Shown: piece by piece, positions 1 to 11,924 of the stretch
How the letters are laid out: each line of letters opens with the position of its first letter
How positions within the stretch are numbered: the stretch's first letter is position 1
DNA from: Vespula vulgaris
Taxonomy: Eukaryota; Arthropoda; Insecta; Hymenoptera; Vespidae
Assembly: GCF_905475345.1 (NCBI RefSeq)
Contig: NC_066587.1
Coordinates: forward strand, 4,787,070-4,851,069
Direction: 5' to 3'
DNA length: 64,000 nucleotides
The notes under the pieces: model-generated
The model's input: the letters and a program-made list of their open reading frames with translations, nothing else
The model's database searches: none
Told to the model about the DNA's origin: nothing
Made by a program: the position numbers and the translations under genes

Positions 1-481
1 ACGCGTAAGAAAGTAAGGAATATTCGATTATCTGATCGGTGAATTACGAGCGATCGTACCGATAAGTTCTCCAAGTTCGGATTGAAAATTTATATACCTA
101 CATTCATTCGGCATAGTTCGGCTTACTACTTGGAATATCTGGTCGATACGATATCATTCATTATCACCTTAGGCATTTATCCATAGCGAAGCGTAAAAGC
201 AAATGCCGGCAAAGGGACGAAACAAACGGAGGAAGTCCTTGAAACCATCGACCAGGTGGTACAGCGGAGTTTAATTAAGCACGTAAAGGGGGGTTCCTTC
301 GTACCCTTTGCGCTCACAGTGGAGGGTCGATCCCGTACGTTATAACGTAAGTACTATACATATATTGTATACATACTTGGTACCACGTTGGTACACACGT
401 ACCTACTACTCCCGTAAGAGAACGTGGTACCCATATAGCCAGGTATCGTAAGCGCGATAAATCTCAGGAGTCAGGTGGACG
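1..481. other. Left edge, no firm gene
   Basis: A plus-strand frame is open for about 55 codons between 187 and 345 without an ATG and reads KQTEEVLETIDQVVQRSLIK in its middle. A consensus donor, GTAAGT, sits at 347, but in this frame a stop falls right at the donor. I do not call an exon. Confidence 0.3.
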
Positions 482-745
482 ATGGTCATCAGGCAGTCTC
501 CACGTGTAAGAGCCAACTCTGAGTGGAGAGTGCCGGGTTTTAAGCTCGTTCTCATGATGCCCGACGGTCTAGCGACGACCCACGACCCTGCTGGCCACAA
601 CTTACCGCAAGATACACCCGCAATGCTTTCTACGATCCTCGATGGCATTCTTGACCCGACAGACCGGCCTGGAATACGCAATTCCGTCGGTCGGCTCGTT
701 CACGACCTGACTATGACTATGAAGACGACGTGGACAACGACGTGA
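482..745 (+). CDS. Candidate short CDS or terminal exon, 87 aa
   Basis: The ORF starts with ATG in a strong context (A at -3, G at +4) and encodes 87 residues with no repeat, including MMPDGLATTHDPAGHNLP and a later LDPTDRPGIRNSVGRLVHDL. An AATAAA lies at 812-817, 67 nt past the stop, which would suit a 3' end. The block is richer in G+C than its flanks. Against it: no domain is recognised, and the minus strand (681-406) also has a 91-codon open frame in the same block, as do parts of the other plus frames. It could be a terminal exon entered from the AG at about 467-474. I cannot tell a true small gene from a conserved non-coding block. Confidence 0.22.
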   Translation: MVIRQSPRVRANSEWRVPGFKLVLMMPDGLATTHDPAGHNLPQDTPAMLSTILDGILDPTDRPGIRNSVGRLVHDLTMTMKTTWTTT

Positions 746-811
746 ACGAAAACAGGAACTGTGCTTTTCGCATTCGTTCAGTCTCCTTTAGTTTCTTCCT
801 GCTTGTCAAGA

Positions 812-817
812 AATAAA
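812..817 (+). terminator. Possible AATAAA polyadenylation signal
   Basis: AATAAA follows the candidate ORF at 482-745 by 67 nt and sits in AAATAAATAA. It means little if that ORF is not coding. Confidence 0.2.
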
Positions 818-1465
818 TAATATAAAACGAAGAACGAGGGAATAGAAAATTAGATATGTTAGAGAACAAAATCTACTTGAATTAATCTAAGATAAGTTCG
901 CGTCGTTGCGAAAAAGCAACGTGTTCTTGAATAATTATGTTAAAGCGAAGGAGCGACGTAAGGATAATGGGTGGTCGGTAGACATCGATCTTCGAAACAG
1001 CTTTTGGTCGTAATATAAAGAAAGAGGGCGTAGAATGATAGGGACAAAGGGATTCCCTCGACGCGATATCGCACCGCGATCTTGTCACATTCCTAATGAT
1101 CACAAGAATCGTAAGCCGGTGATCGTAAGATATCGAGAGGCAAGTAGACGCCCGTCGAGCGAGATACGATCTCGATTACAGACTGTACAATGGTAAACAT
1201 ATTAATTAATATGCGTCTTCTACGAATATGGGAGAACTTGGAATACAAAGAAAGAAGAAGAAGAAGAAGTAGAAGGAGTATACACGTGATTCCATTGACG
1301 TTGTAATCATTTTTTAACGGGACAAGCAAAGTTTTTTTAAAGTTTAGAAATAGTTTCTTACTGAGAAAACTTGTATCGATAACAAGCTAGAGAAAATAGA
1401 AAAAAAAGGAAAAAGAGAAAGAAAAAGAGAGAGAGAGATTGAGTTGGGTACTATTTTTTAAGCAG

Positions 1466-1717
1466 CCTCTTGTCAAGAGATCCAATGTTTTCTATTCTTC
1501 GTTTCTCGCAAAAGTCTTAGGAAAAGATACGAATGGTAAGTACACGATGGTAAGTCGTCGGTCCCAGAACAAACATTATGCTAATATTTGTTCAATATTT
1601 GGCCGGTCCACGTGGGTGTCGTCTAGGGTCGCCCACGCGAACGCGTCTTTCGTCGAAAGGAGCGACGTAAACGACGTATTATGCGTCAGTAAAGCGACGA
1701 AGCTGATGCTGCTGCAG
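1466..1717 (+). CDS. Candidate internal exon, 84 codons, phase 0-0
   Basis: The acceptor is CTATTTTTTAAGCAG and the donor is CTGCAG before GTGACT. The 252 nt between them is open in one frame for exactly 84 codons. It begins PLVKRSNVFYSSFLAKVLGK and ends SKATKLMLLQ. Two further GTAAGT donors near 1533 and 1549 could shorten it. No domain is recognised and no partner exon was found. A 110-nt T-rich tract follows, as is common in introns. An 84-codon open stretch between two decent splice sites is uncommon by chance in this A+T-rich DNA, but not rare enough to be convincing. Confidence 0.2.
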
Positions 1718-4700
1718 GTGACTATGTTTCTCTTTCCTTTTCTTTTCTTTTCTTTTTTTCTTTTAATTATTTCTTTTTACTTCTTTTTCTTTATTTATTC
1801 TTTTTCTTTTTTTTCTTTTTTTTTTGAGATTTTTTTTGACGTTCTCCTTTTACCTTTATTACACGGTAAACAAAACATTATTTCAGTGACCACGCGCACG
1901 TGCCACGGTGTCTATCGTCTTGTATCATCAACTTTTATTCTTCGAAAGGTCGCTTCGTAGTTTCCTCATGGAGACTTACACGAGTAACTTTAAAAGCTTC
2001 TAACCGGTTGGCCCTTGCAGGTAATTCTTTGAATCCAAACTCGCTTGATATCTTTAGCGATTATCGTAATAGCTATTCGCACACGTAATTACTATAATCA
2101 TCGTTTAAATAACAGTGTCATCTTTGATCATCATCGTATCTTATTCCTATTGCATTTCAATTAGTTATTTATGTGTCCGTCTTCTTACAAGACTCTAATA
2201 TTATTCTGTCTCTTGCAACGTTCTTCTTTATTGTTCTTTTTCCTTCTCTTTTTTTCTATATCTAGAAATAATACGAGTCGAATTATCTAGAAAATGAGGT
2301 GAACGACGACGACTGTATCGGCTCCTATATCTGTTCCTTGTAATGCAATACAAAGGCGAGTAACAGCGATAAGAGAACTCGAACCTGGCCTTTTGTCGCT
2401 TTCGATCGAAGCTAAGCAGTGCCGTTCGTCGCTTTCGCGAGAGTCGCACGTGCGACCGTGTAGGTGGTGTGTGATTTAAACGTCCCAGTCGCGTATAGCT
2501 AACTCGGCTTTTCTTGATCCGCTCGCGACGCGGCCACATATCGCCCCCGTCATTGTGAAATCGTGTATTACATCTAGGCGCATAGAAGGCGAGCTATCGA
2601 CGCCTCGATTATGCACCTAATGGGCCACGCTCTCCTGTTGCCAAGCATGTTTACCGACCAGTCGATTTATCGATCGCTATTAGAATCGATCGCACTGATG
2701 CGTCCTATCGTAAATTTCCATCGTGATCGATCGCACAACCGTCTTGCTCAGAGCCTGTCCCTTGCTATGTACCTCCCTATTAGCTACTTATCTCATTCAT
2801 TCGGGAATTTCTTTCCTCGGTTCGTTAGATAATTTTTAACTAATGATATTTTGATCGATGATCGATATTCCACGAACGTTTTAATAAAGTAAAGACAATA
2901 ATAATAATCGTTAATACAACTTTTTGCGATATATAACATCGTTGACCGTTTTCATCGTTGTTTATTCGTAACGTTTTCATTATATGGTATGCGATAAATC
3001 GACGCTATATATATATATCTGTATGTGTGTATGTGTGTGTGCGTGTGTGTGTGCTACCAACGAGACTTACAATCTAGTCTATCGTTTCTCATAAATCACC
3101 CGGTATAATGTAATAAATTAAACAGCCTTTTATATATGGCAATTACATATTTATCTATGTTGTATATCTAACTTGTGCTCAAAGAAATGTCCGCTTAAAT
3201 AGGTGTCCATGCTATTTATCGCACGTGGAAATTCATCTTGCCCGTAGTAGCTTCGACAAACAAGCGATAATTAGGCTCCTTTCAATTAGCAACCACCGTG
3301 CAAATTCTAAAATTCGATTTCCTTCGGAGATATTTCTGAGATGGTGAAACGTTACGAGTTTGTAACATAATAGAAACAAAGCCAAGCCTCTGCGTTCCAG
3401 AATTTCTTTCTCTTCCATTCTCCACCACTCTCCAATTTTCTTTCACGTACGAGATAGATAGTCGCATTCCATTGACGCCACCCGCGAATAAAGTCTTCTA
3501 TAAATACCATCGACTTGTCCATTGTTCTCGTCCTGCTACGTGATTTGTAACAATTAACTTATGATTTGTAATCGTCTTTGATTCTTAACTGAGAAAACAC
3601 AGACGAACGGAAGCACGCCATACGTTATTACCTTTTGCTCTTTTTCAGACACCTACGCATGCATCTTTGTATCCATACTTTGAACCGGTACTCACTTGGT
3701 CCCCGTTCATGAGAAATTCTCTTCGGTGGATTTTGTTTTACTTACTAGGTACTTCTTTACTTCACGTATTTTATCGTTTCTTGTATTAATTTGAGAAAGA
3801 ATTAACGGCGTCATTTTTGACTCAAAACCAACGTACACTTCCATGAGAATAAACTTTTTGTACATCTACCTATCTCGTTTCTATTTCTTGCCTGTTAAAA
3901 GTGACTTAAGGAGAGGCAAATTTATCACGTATCTCGTTAACTACGAAGAGACTACTTATTTTTTCTTTTCTTTCTTTTTTTTTTTTTGTAAAATCTTACG
4001 TCCTAAGTATATTGAAAGTTTTGTAAAAAGGATGCTGCGCGTTGGGAAGAAAACAGAAGCGAGAAAACGAAAGTAGGAACTTTCGAAATTAATGAGAGGC
4101 TAAAGTTCAACGAAGTAAGAAGAGACCGTACGTATTACGATTCATTAATTTCTCTTCTTCCTCGTGACAACGTAATTATTATATACGAGAGCGATAACGT
4201 TCAAATCTTTACCATTAAAGGACTAAACTTTTACTTGTATTTGACGCATATAACGAGTTGTTAAAATTTTTTGCGCAAAATCATTTGTCTTGACGTATAA
4301 AGAGAAATTAATCTAAGGAAACTACGAAAAATAATCTGGAAACCTATTATTAGACAAAACGAAATATCCGGGCATTCGTAGGAAGCAATTTCACCAACGC
4401 GATTTATCATTAACCAATCGCAAAAAGGGCAGACCATCGCAAAATCGCTTTCTAAACTCAAATGGTTTAAATAATCCATCATAAGCATCGGACACGTTTG
4501 TTCTTTCAAAAAATACACAGGATACAGTTATGTTCCGGTAGCTTTAAACATTTCTCGCCTCTTATTATCCTTTCCGGTATAATCCTCATCCGCTCGTCTC
4601 TTTTTCTCGTGGAAATCGATTTATGCCGCAGCATTTCGAAGCCTAGTGGAACAATCTTATAAGAGTATATTTGAGCGTTGAAAAAAGAAACAAAAAAAAA

Positions 4701-4880
4701 AAAACAAAAAAGAGAAAGAAAAAATGTAGAAAATAAATTCAAAGATATCGGAACGTATTTTATTACACAATTCAAAACGCATTATACACTATACATTAAT
4801 ACTTTTTGATTATTTTATCGACACACAAAATCACTTCGATGTACTATCAAATTCTTCGATTGTACAAGAACGACGTTATC
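1718..4880. other. Non-coding stretch
   Basis: A T-rich tract fills 1723-1850 and a (TA)/(TG) repeat lies near 3007-3053. An acceptor (TTGCTCTTTTTCAG) ends near 3650 and is followed by about 45 open codons with no ATG and no donor. A 73-codon ATG frame at 2611-2832 has no recognisable content. Confidence 0.35.
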
Positions 4881-5026
4881 GCTTAATTGTTTTTCCCTTC
4901 GACCGTCAACACCTCGAAGAAATGTCGGACGCCCTTCGAAAGTCGTCCTTTAGCTCGTATGTCTTTCAGTGTGTCAGCAATAGCAGTACGGGAAGCTCGT
5001 CGATCGTCATAGATCTTAGCGGGTAG

Positions 5027-5401
5027 CTGCCTATCGCGAGAGATCCTTCGATCTATCCAACATCTCATGGATCGTTTCTCGTCGGCCTCCTTAATCGTCG
5101 TCGTCGGCTTTCCTCGTCGTGGCTCGTCGTGCTCGGTTTCGCGCAAAAAGCCACGTCCGACGCGGCGACGATTCACATCCCGTCGTTCCTTTCGCCAACG
5201 AACGATGAATCTCACAGAGATTCCATCCGTGAATTCCGGTTTTCCGTGCAAACTCGGGAACGACGAGAGGATGAGAAGTACGAGAGGAAGAGGGGAGGCG
5301 GCACTGGGCAAAAGCCTCGATGGAATTCGCGTAGGCGATTAATTCATGAGGGTGGAAAATTAAGAGCGCTTCTACCGATTACATCGCCGCGATGTAATTA
5401 A
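5027..5401 (+). other. GC-rich island with overlapping open frames
   Basis: A plus frame is open from 5027 to 5401 without an early ATG. A second plus frame has an ATG at 5067 and is open to 5342. A minus frame (about 5338-4883) is open for ~150 codons. The ATG frame starts MDRFSSASLIVVVGF, and the neighbouring plus frame carries SSSWLVVLGFAQKA close by, so the two hydrophobic pieces lie side by side in different frames. This may be a conserved non-coding block, a decayed secreted-protein exon or chance; I make no product call. Confidence 0.2.
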
Positions 5402-7221
5402 TCTAAGGACCGGTGACAGATTCAGCGTGCACCTTCGATAAATCCGCTTCGATCGCGATATTAAGAAATTGTCGCTCGTCTCGGGTAAGGACATCGCCAC
5501 TCCCCGATCGCCAGTGGTTATCTCTCCTCGGATTTTCACACTCGTGTCTCGACATTACCACCAGTGGTATATAATTTTCTTTTCCGTTCGAACGAGAAAT
5601 TAGTTTCTCGTATCTATTCCGTATCCATTAGAATATATTTAGAACGCGTTATTAATCCAGAGACACGTTTTATTCAACTTCTAAAAATACTTTAAATATT
5701 TTACCGACTTGCTTTGATATTTCGTAAAAGTGGACATAAAGTCGAAATAGATGAAGATATTCGTCAAACGCGATCGATGTTATCGATCTTTCAGAGAGAT
5801 TACAAAATATGACGGAAGAAAAGGATCGATCGTGAAAGTTCGAAAAGGGTGCGTTTTCGAGATCGCATGCCGATCAATAATTACTCAAATCCTCCCCCTG
5901 CGTCACCCTTTCGCGTTCCACCGTTTTCGTCGTCGTTCTCGAAGGATAAAAGTAGTTATAGCGATGCGAAAGCTGGCTAAAAACGCGACTGTGCTATCCA
6001 AGAGCGGGAAGAGTGGGCCCGCGGCGAATTTCATACACGATAAAATATACCGCTCGAGCATCGAATCCAATTAATCACCGTTAATTACGGGCGCGGGGGC
6101 AGTCCCGGTTCGAACGAGGACGATTAATGAGTAATTGATTTCGATCACGCCACTCGCCGCCGACCGGGAAAAGGGCTCGCCGAAGCGCGTACGACCCGAC
6201 CGATCGTAAATTTTCTCTTCCACGTTGGAGCTTTACGCTCCCCGAGCATGCTCGTACACTTAACGGTGTGCGAAAAAGTCGACGAAGTAGTAGAAAGAGG
6301 AGACGAAAGATGATCTTTTCTCTCGCCGATCGCTATCTGCCTTTTACGCATAAAGCCCGCCTTCATTTTTATTATATTTCTTTTTATCCTCTTATTTTTG
6401 TTTTTTTCTTTTTCGTTCGGTTTCTTTTTTCCTTTTTTTTTCCTTTTGTTTTTCGTTTCTCGTTTCTTTTTTTATTCAATTTTTATTCTTTTTTTGTCGA
6501 TATTTATTCCTTCAATTTTTTTCCTTTCTTTCTCCTTTTCCTTAAATGACGAGGCACGTTCCGTTCGTTTTAACGAAACGTTGATTACCCAGGTAGAACG
6601 TTCGATCTCAGGCTCATAATAGATACACGGGTAACTTGACTAATCCTTTTCTAATCTTTTTTTGATCGATAAGGATCGTAAAGGAGGATTTCGAACGGTA
6701 CTCCTCTCCCGAAGAATAAAGCCTGCAAATTTGCGTTAACGAGCGTAACTTTGCTACAACAAGTAGGTAATTAGGACTAATTGACACTTCGTCTATGAGA
6801 TAGTAGATGCAGTCGAATAACTTTCACGCTTCGTGAACGTGCGTTCGATGCGAAATAAGCGTGACTTCCTTGATACCTTGCCGAGGTAAGGAAATCATTT
6901 AGCTTTCTTTTCTACGACCGGAGCTTTGTTAGAAAAGTTTCGTTTAGTTCGGAATAGAGAAAGAGACAGGAGATTCCCTGCTGATGATTAACCGTTTTCA
7001 CTATGTCTTCGGTGACCTCCGACGAGACTAATCTTTTGGTCAACGCGAATTATCTATCGAGAGAAAGAGAGACAGAGAGAAAAGGCGACGTTCCTCCTAC
7101 CTGCTTCGATTAACGACCTTCCTCCTAACCTGACTCGCAGTAATTCAAATTCGAAGGAGGTCGAGAGCCTCGCTTCTACCTATGTATACGTAAATACGCT
7201 AACATATACAATTGCACGTTC

Positions 7222-7226
<5 letters not shown>

Positions 7227-7266
<40 letters not shown>
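7227..7266. repeat. (TA)n microsatellite
   Basis: A perfect 40-bp TA run that can extrude as a cruciform. Confidence 0.95.
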
Positions 7267-7269
<3 letters not shown>

Positions 7270-7393
7270 GGGTTGCGTGCGAGCGCGAAGCTCGAAAGTA
7301 TTCATTTTTCGTTTTCTGCTTCTTTTCGCTTCGCTCTTCGAACTCCATCTGGATTTTGCTTCGTCCTCGTTTCTTTCTTCTACCTGCTCATTC

Positions 7394-7394
7394 A

Positions 7395-7428
<34 letters not shown>

Positions 7429-7450
7429 GTTTCTCTCTTTCTCTCTCCTT
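7394..7450. repeat. (CT)n microsatellite
   Basis: CT run with a few TTT and G interruptions. Confidence 0.9.
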
Positions 7451-9453
7451 TCTCATGAGTCCGAATCCTCGACGAAGCGTGAAAACGAACAGCAGCAGCG
7501 GTAGCTTCACGAAATCGATCCTAATTTCGCTTCGGAATCACCTGGCTGGGATTTCAATTAATTTTACGATTTACGCATAAGCCCTCTTCGTTTCTCGTCT
7601 TCTCGTATGAGATATATAAGACTTAAGAACAATCGATTCGACCGACCTTGCTCTTTGTTGTAAGGTAAATTTTATTCTATTTGCATTAGTATTTCATGAG
7701 AGTACTTATCACCAATGTCACAATATTTTCCATGCTTATTTTTCACGGAAGGAATTAATCGTGATAGGTAATAATTTCGATCTCCTTTAAAATATATTTT
7801 TTCGTGCGAGTTCATGATCGAATCTTATCTTATCCTTCGTCGCTCCTTCAAATACGTATAAAGTGTTTTTTTTTTTTCACGATTAAAACGGCACGACCAG
7901 ACGAATCCCTGACAAATTGAGTCCTCTTCATTTGCAATGTCTTCGCGATTAATTCGAAAAGGTGTTAATGAAAGGACCAACGACGAAGTCCTATCGGTCG
8001 TGTTATCGAAACTCGTTCGTATTTTACACATCGTATCTTCTTCTCTCCCTTTTTCCGTCCGTCTCTTCCACGATTTCTCGAGAGTCAATCGATGTGTCTG
8101 TAGTTACTTAGGTACGTACCGTCTACGAGTCTTTAATCGAACAGTGGACAAGCGCTTAATTAATTAACGCTGGATTCACGGTTCGTGGGACGTTCACTCT
8201 GGGCAAGGATCTGTCGATCAAACGATCGATTCATCGATCGATAACCGAGCGTCGTAGACGCCGCGAAAAGCGCTGAGTTGTGATTACATTGTTTGGAGCT
8301 GAATAGAGCCGTCTGTATAGTGCATGGAGGCATTGTGAGTTACCCGAAGAACTTGTTGCTCTGCCTTCTCTTTCTCTCTCTCTCTCTCTCTTTCTCTCTC
8401 GATCCTTCTTTCTCTTCGCCTTTCTATCTCTTTTACCTTCTCGCACGGCTGTTCGATTTATACTTTATATAAATACAAGAGCCGTAACCCGGTGGTTCCG
8501 TGCGAACGGTTACCGGTTCTACGTAACGAAAGACATCCTCTCTCTTAAGGCTTTCTTCAGAAAAATGATATCATTGAATTATACGACGAACGTGAGTTTA
8601 GTGCCTATATAACGCGGTGTATCGTATACAACGCCGTGCACGCCGTTCGATTGTACGCGGTTGCTTGGTTGCTGCACCTGGAAAAAGCTTGAAATGTCTT
8701 CTCACCTTAGAGGGTAAAAGGAGGAACAAATATTTTATCACGACAGCGTCATAGAATTCAATTAGTTTGAAAATTGCTCATAGAGATTAGTCGTTGATCC
8801 GATATGGTAAATTCTACGCAAGTCTTGCAATTATCACTACCGTTAAAATCATGTCTATCGTTCTGTTAAATCAATTGATCTTGAACATTTAGATAAAATA
8901 GAATAAAAAATATGCATTTCATACGATACGTGTATACTTCTATACATAAATATATATATATGTAAAAGTGTATATATAATCAAGCAGACAATTCAAACAG
9001 ACATAAGAACTCCTAACAAAAAGTTTCGATTCGGTATGTTTAGTTTTGGTAAACAAGTACTTCTTTGTATCTGTAATCTGTAATATGTACATACACATAC
9101 ACACACATATATATACAGACTAAATAAATAAATAAATATATATGTATATATACACACACTTTTTATTTGTATACCAATATGTATGTTTTACAAATTGTTT
9201 TCATTACCGAGTGATTTTATAATATTCTATATACTTTTGACCTAATTTCTGGCATAACAACATAAAAAATAATGTATTTACCGAAAGAAGGCCTTGCGAT
9301 ATCGTTCTGAAGAGAGTCGAGTCGATCGAAGCGTTATCGACGTGAAAGATCAGCTGGTACGGCTGGGCTCGTCGTTAATTAACGATGCAAATGCGATTCG
9401 CAACGGTGCTAAAGAGGGGCCGGTGTGCGAAACTTTGTCGTCGTTTTCCTTCT

Positions 9454-9534
9454 TGTCGTTGTTGTCGTTGTCGTTGTCGTCGTCGTCGTCGTCGTCGTTG
9501 TCGTTGTCGTCGTCGTCGTCCTCGTCGTCGTCGT
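9454..9534. repeat. (TCG)n/(TTG)n microsatellite
   Basis: Trinucleotide run with TCG to TTG variants, giving poly-Val, poly-Ser or poly-Thr frames on the two strands. Confidence 0.9.
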
Positions 9535-9754
9535 TCGACCGCCTACACCTCGTAGCGAGAAAAGGATGTCTTCTCCTATATATTTTACGTTCTTATATAT
9601 GCTTGTTAAAACTCGAACGCGACTCGCAGGTGTAAGGGCGAGCACGGGCCGCCCTTTTTCGGTCACTTTTTCTTCCACCGCTTTGAATTCTCAATCGTAT
9701 CGCCGGCAGCATCGGAGAGACCGCTTAATTGCGGGTCCAGATAAGTAATTATCG

Positions 9755-9916
9755 ATGTTATTTCCTGTAGGTGAGTCCCCGACGTATCCGGGGTGCCAGC
9801 TGCTCCATTGGAAGTACTTCGACGAGGACAACGACGACGACGACGACGACGAATCGAACTTTGTTTCTTGGTTCCGTCGAATGCACCGGCGATGCTTTCG
9901 AAAGATATCCAACTAA
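9755..9916 (+). CDS. Candidate 53-aa ORF with Asp tract
   Basis: The ORF starts MLFPVGESPTYPGCQLLHWK, continues YFDED into an acidic run from a (GAC)n repeat, and ends FRRMHRRCFRKISN. The sequence TTTCCTGTAG before GTGAGT inside it can be read as a splice acceptor or as a donor. If used as an acceptor, the exon would start within the ORF. No family is recognised. The acidic run is microsatellite-derived, so only about 40 residues carry information. Confidence 0.13.
   Translation: MLFPVGESPTYPGCQLLHWKYFDEDNDDDDDDESNFVSWFRRMHRRCFRKISN
9826..9852. repeat. (GAC)n microsatellite
   Basis: Short trinucleotide run encoding Asp in the frame of the ORF at 9755. Confidence 0.85.
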
Positions 9917-10736
9917 CGGGTGATACGTGAGATAAACGATGCGAGACAGGTACTTAAATTGAATTTTTAATAAGTCTATCTACGTACCTCAATCTACTTA
10001 TATATCTACTTATATCTATTTTCAATCGAGCTATCTGCGTAATTTCTACCGGTTTCCATAAATACGGAACTACGGTATGTCATTAAATATGTAACTTTGT
10101 TAAACAAAAAGTTTGACTAACGAACTATCTCGAATCATTTATTCGTACCAGGTGTACGAGTAATTTCTTTTTTAGATACTACTAGTAAGCTCGTAATTTA
10201 TAGTTCACAAAAGTAATTACACACAACTCGGCTAGATAGGTTTCTATATAACGTTAGCGCTAAATTTTTCCTCGGGAAATCATGACGCACTAGATGCGGG
10301 CGCCGACGCGACCGTTCTCTTCAACGACTTCCTGCATTTGCCCCGAAGTCGAGCATTAACGAAATTGCATGTACGCGAGACTCTAGCTCTCTATGACTTT
10401 CTGATTTTTTTATCGATCCCTTTTATATACCCTCATGACTATAATAAAATTTCCAGTTTGACGTGAAATATTAAGAGAGAACTCTTACGATGAGTTTTGC
10501 TTATGGAGAAGGGAAACCAGTCTTGAGACAGGAGTTTCTCTCGTTCAAGGACGAAAGTAATTAACTTTTCGAGTTGTTTCGCCCCTTGAAATCATCGACC
10601 GGCTCCTACGACTTCCGATCGAAGGGTACAAGGAGCTTGCGATTAATCTCTTGAGATTTTCTCTCGTGAAAAGACTTCATGGTACGAGCGACGTGATTAT
10701 CGGTTAACGTGCGTTATCATTAAAGACTATTCTGCG

Positions 10737-10903
10737 ATGGTACGGGCACACGTAGTAGTGGGATATATCTGTGGTCCGGCAAAAGAAAGAGCGTGTACCA
10801 ATCTCTCGCGGCTTCATAAAACTGGCCGTGTGTCCGGTAATAACGTGCGAACGCGCTATCCATCAGTCGGAACAAAACAGTTAAGCGGTCGTACGCCTCG
10901 CGG

Positions 10904-10947
<44 letters not shown>

Positions 10948-10976
10948 GAGAGAGAAGCGATAATGAACGTCCGTGA
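10737..10976 (+). CDS. Candidate ORF with good start context, ends in (GA)n
   Basis: The ATG has G at -3 and G at +4. The first ~55 residues (MVRAHVVVGYICGPAKERAC and onward) are non-repetitive, then the frame enters a (GA)n array and translates as Arg-Glu repeats. A possible donor, TCCG before GTAATA, occurs near codon 34, so only the first 34 codons might be an exon. No domain is recognised, so this is weakly supported. Confidence 0.12.
10904..10956. repeat. (GA)n microsatellite
   Basis: GA run with one GGA interruption near its right end. Confidence 0.95.
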
Positions 10977-11573
10977 CTCATACCGGACATCTCTGGACAT
11001 GAGGCCGAGAAAAAGTTTGTCGTGGATCTTTTCGTGTAACTTGTAGAAGGTCTTGACTTTAATAGAAAAAAAAAAAGGAAAAAAAAACAAACAGAGAAAT
11101 AGATCGTTACTTTTTCTTTGAACTTTCTATAGCTAATGATTATAGAAACGTTATAAAATATCGTAGAGCAAGCAAATGGTGAAGGTCCGAACTCTTCGTC
11201 GATAAAGTTTTCGAGTAATTGGAACGACCGAGATCGCCACCTGCTGATTCGGTATCGTCGTCGTTGCGTAGCTTAATTCGAGTACCCGGTAGTTTGAAGT
11301 CCATATCGGTCAGCCGGATCGCTCCGAATTAAAGTCCGTTTCATGTGGTCCGGTCTTATTAACCGGCGAAGGTGGTGACTAATTAAATTTCTGAAGTTGG
11401 ACTAGATTAGGTGCGTTCACACGAATTCATGCGTTCGTTTGTTCTCTTTTGGTTTATACCGAAACGCAGATACATACATACATACGTATAAACTAACACA
11501 AATTGTTTTTCTTGGTAATACGTACACACCAAACTAACTCGGAGATGTCACCAGGGATGAGCGTGACATAAAT

Positions 11574-11924
11574 CTACCTTAATGATATCACAAGTAACGC
11601 GCAGGGCGACGTTATCTTCTGTTTCAGTACACGCGAGAACACGTGAGAAGATACCTCGCAATCCCCTTTCATAACATCGCGATCGTCCAAGAAAGATCCT
11701 ATCGTCGTAGTTTTTCTCCAAGTTCTTTCTGCCTGTTCTCGTAGCCATTTAGAAGAACTCACTTCGTCGTTGACCCCTTTCGCCTGACCTCGCCCTTGAA
11801 CAACGGTGAAATCTCCCTCTTCCTTTCTCTTTCTGGTAATCCTTTTAACTCTTTTCGTATTAGGAAAATCCGTTCCTTTGCCATTTAACGTGGTTTTAAT
11901 CGTTGAAAAGGTTCTTCGAGAAAT
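11574..11924 (-). other. Open minus-strand frame of 116 codons without a start
   Basis: The frame runs from after a TAA at 11925-11927 to TAG at 11574-11576. A consensus donor (GACGAA before GTGAGT) cuts it at 11763. The upstream half reads QGRGQAKGVNDE just before that donor. No clear acceptor or ATG was found upstream, and another ATG frame overlaps (11748-11548), so I do not call a gene. Confidence 0.2.

Larger units (their letters stand above)
5402..9430. other. Non-coding stretch
   Basis: It contains a T-rich tract (6361-6545), the (TA)n and (CT)n arrays near 7.2-7.45 kb, a (CT)n at about 8370-8401 and an A+T-rich part from 8.7 to 9.3 kb with AATA repeats. No supported gene was seen on either strand. 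Confidence 0.4.

Noticed and set aside
3588..3789. 67-codon open plus frame across an acceptor near 3650
   Set aside because: No ATG at the start, no donor and no recognisable domain.
7212..7580. Long plus and minus frames with Tyr-Ile and Ser-Leu repeats
   Set aside because: They are translations of (TA)n and (CT)n microsatellites.
9409..9748. Poly-Val, poly-Ser and poly-Thr frames on both strands
   Set aside because: They are produced by the (TCG)n array.
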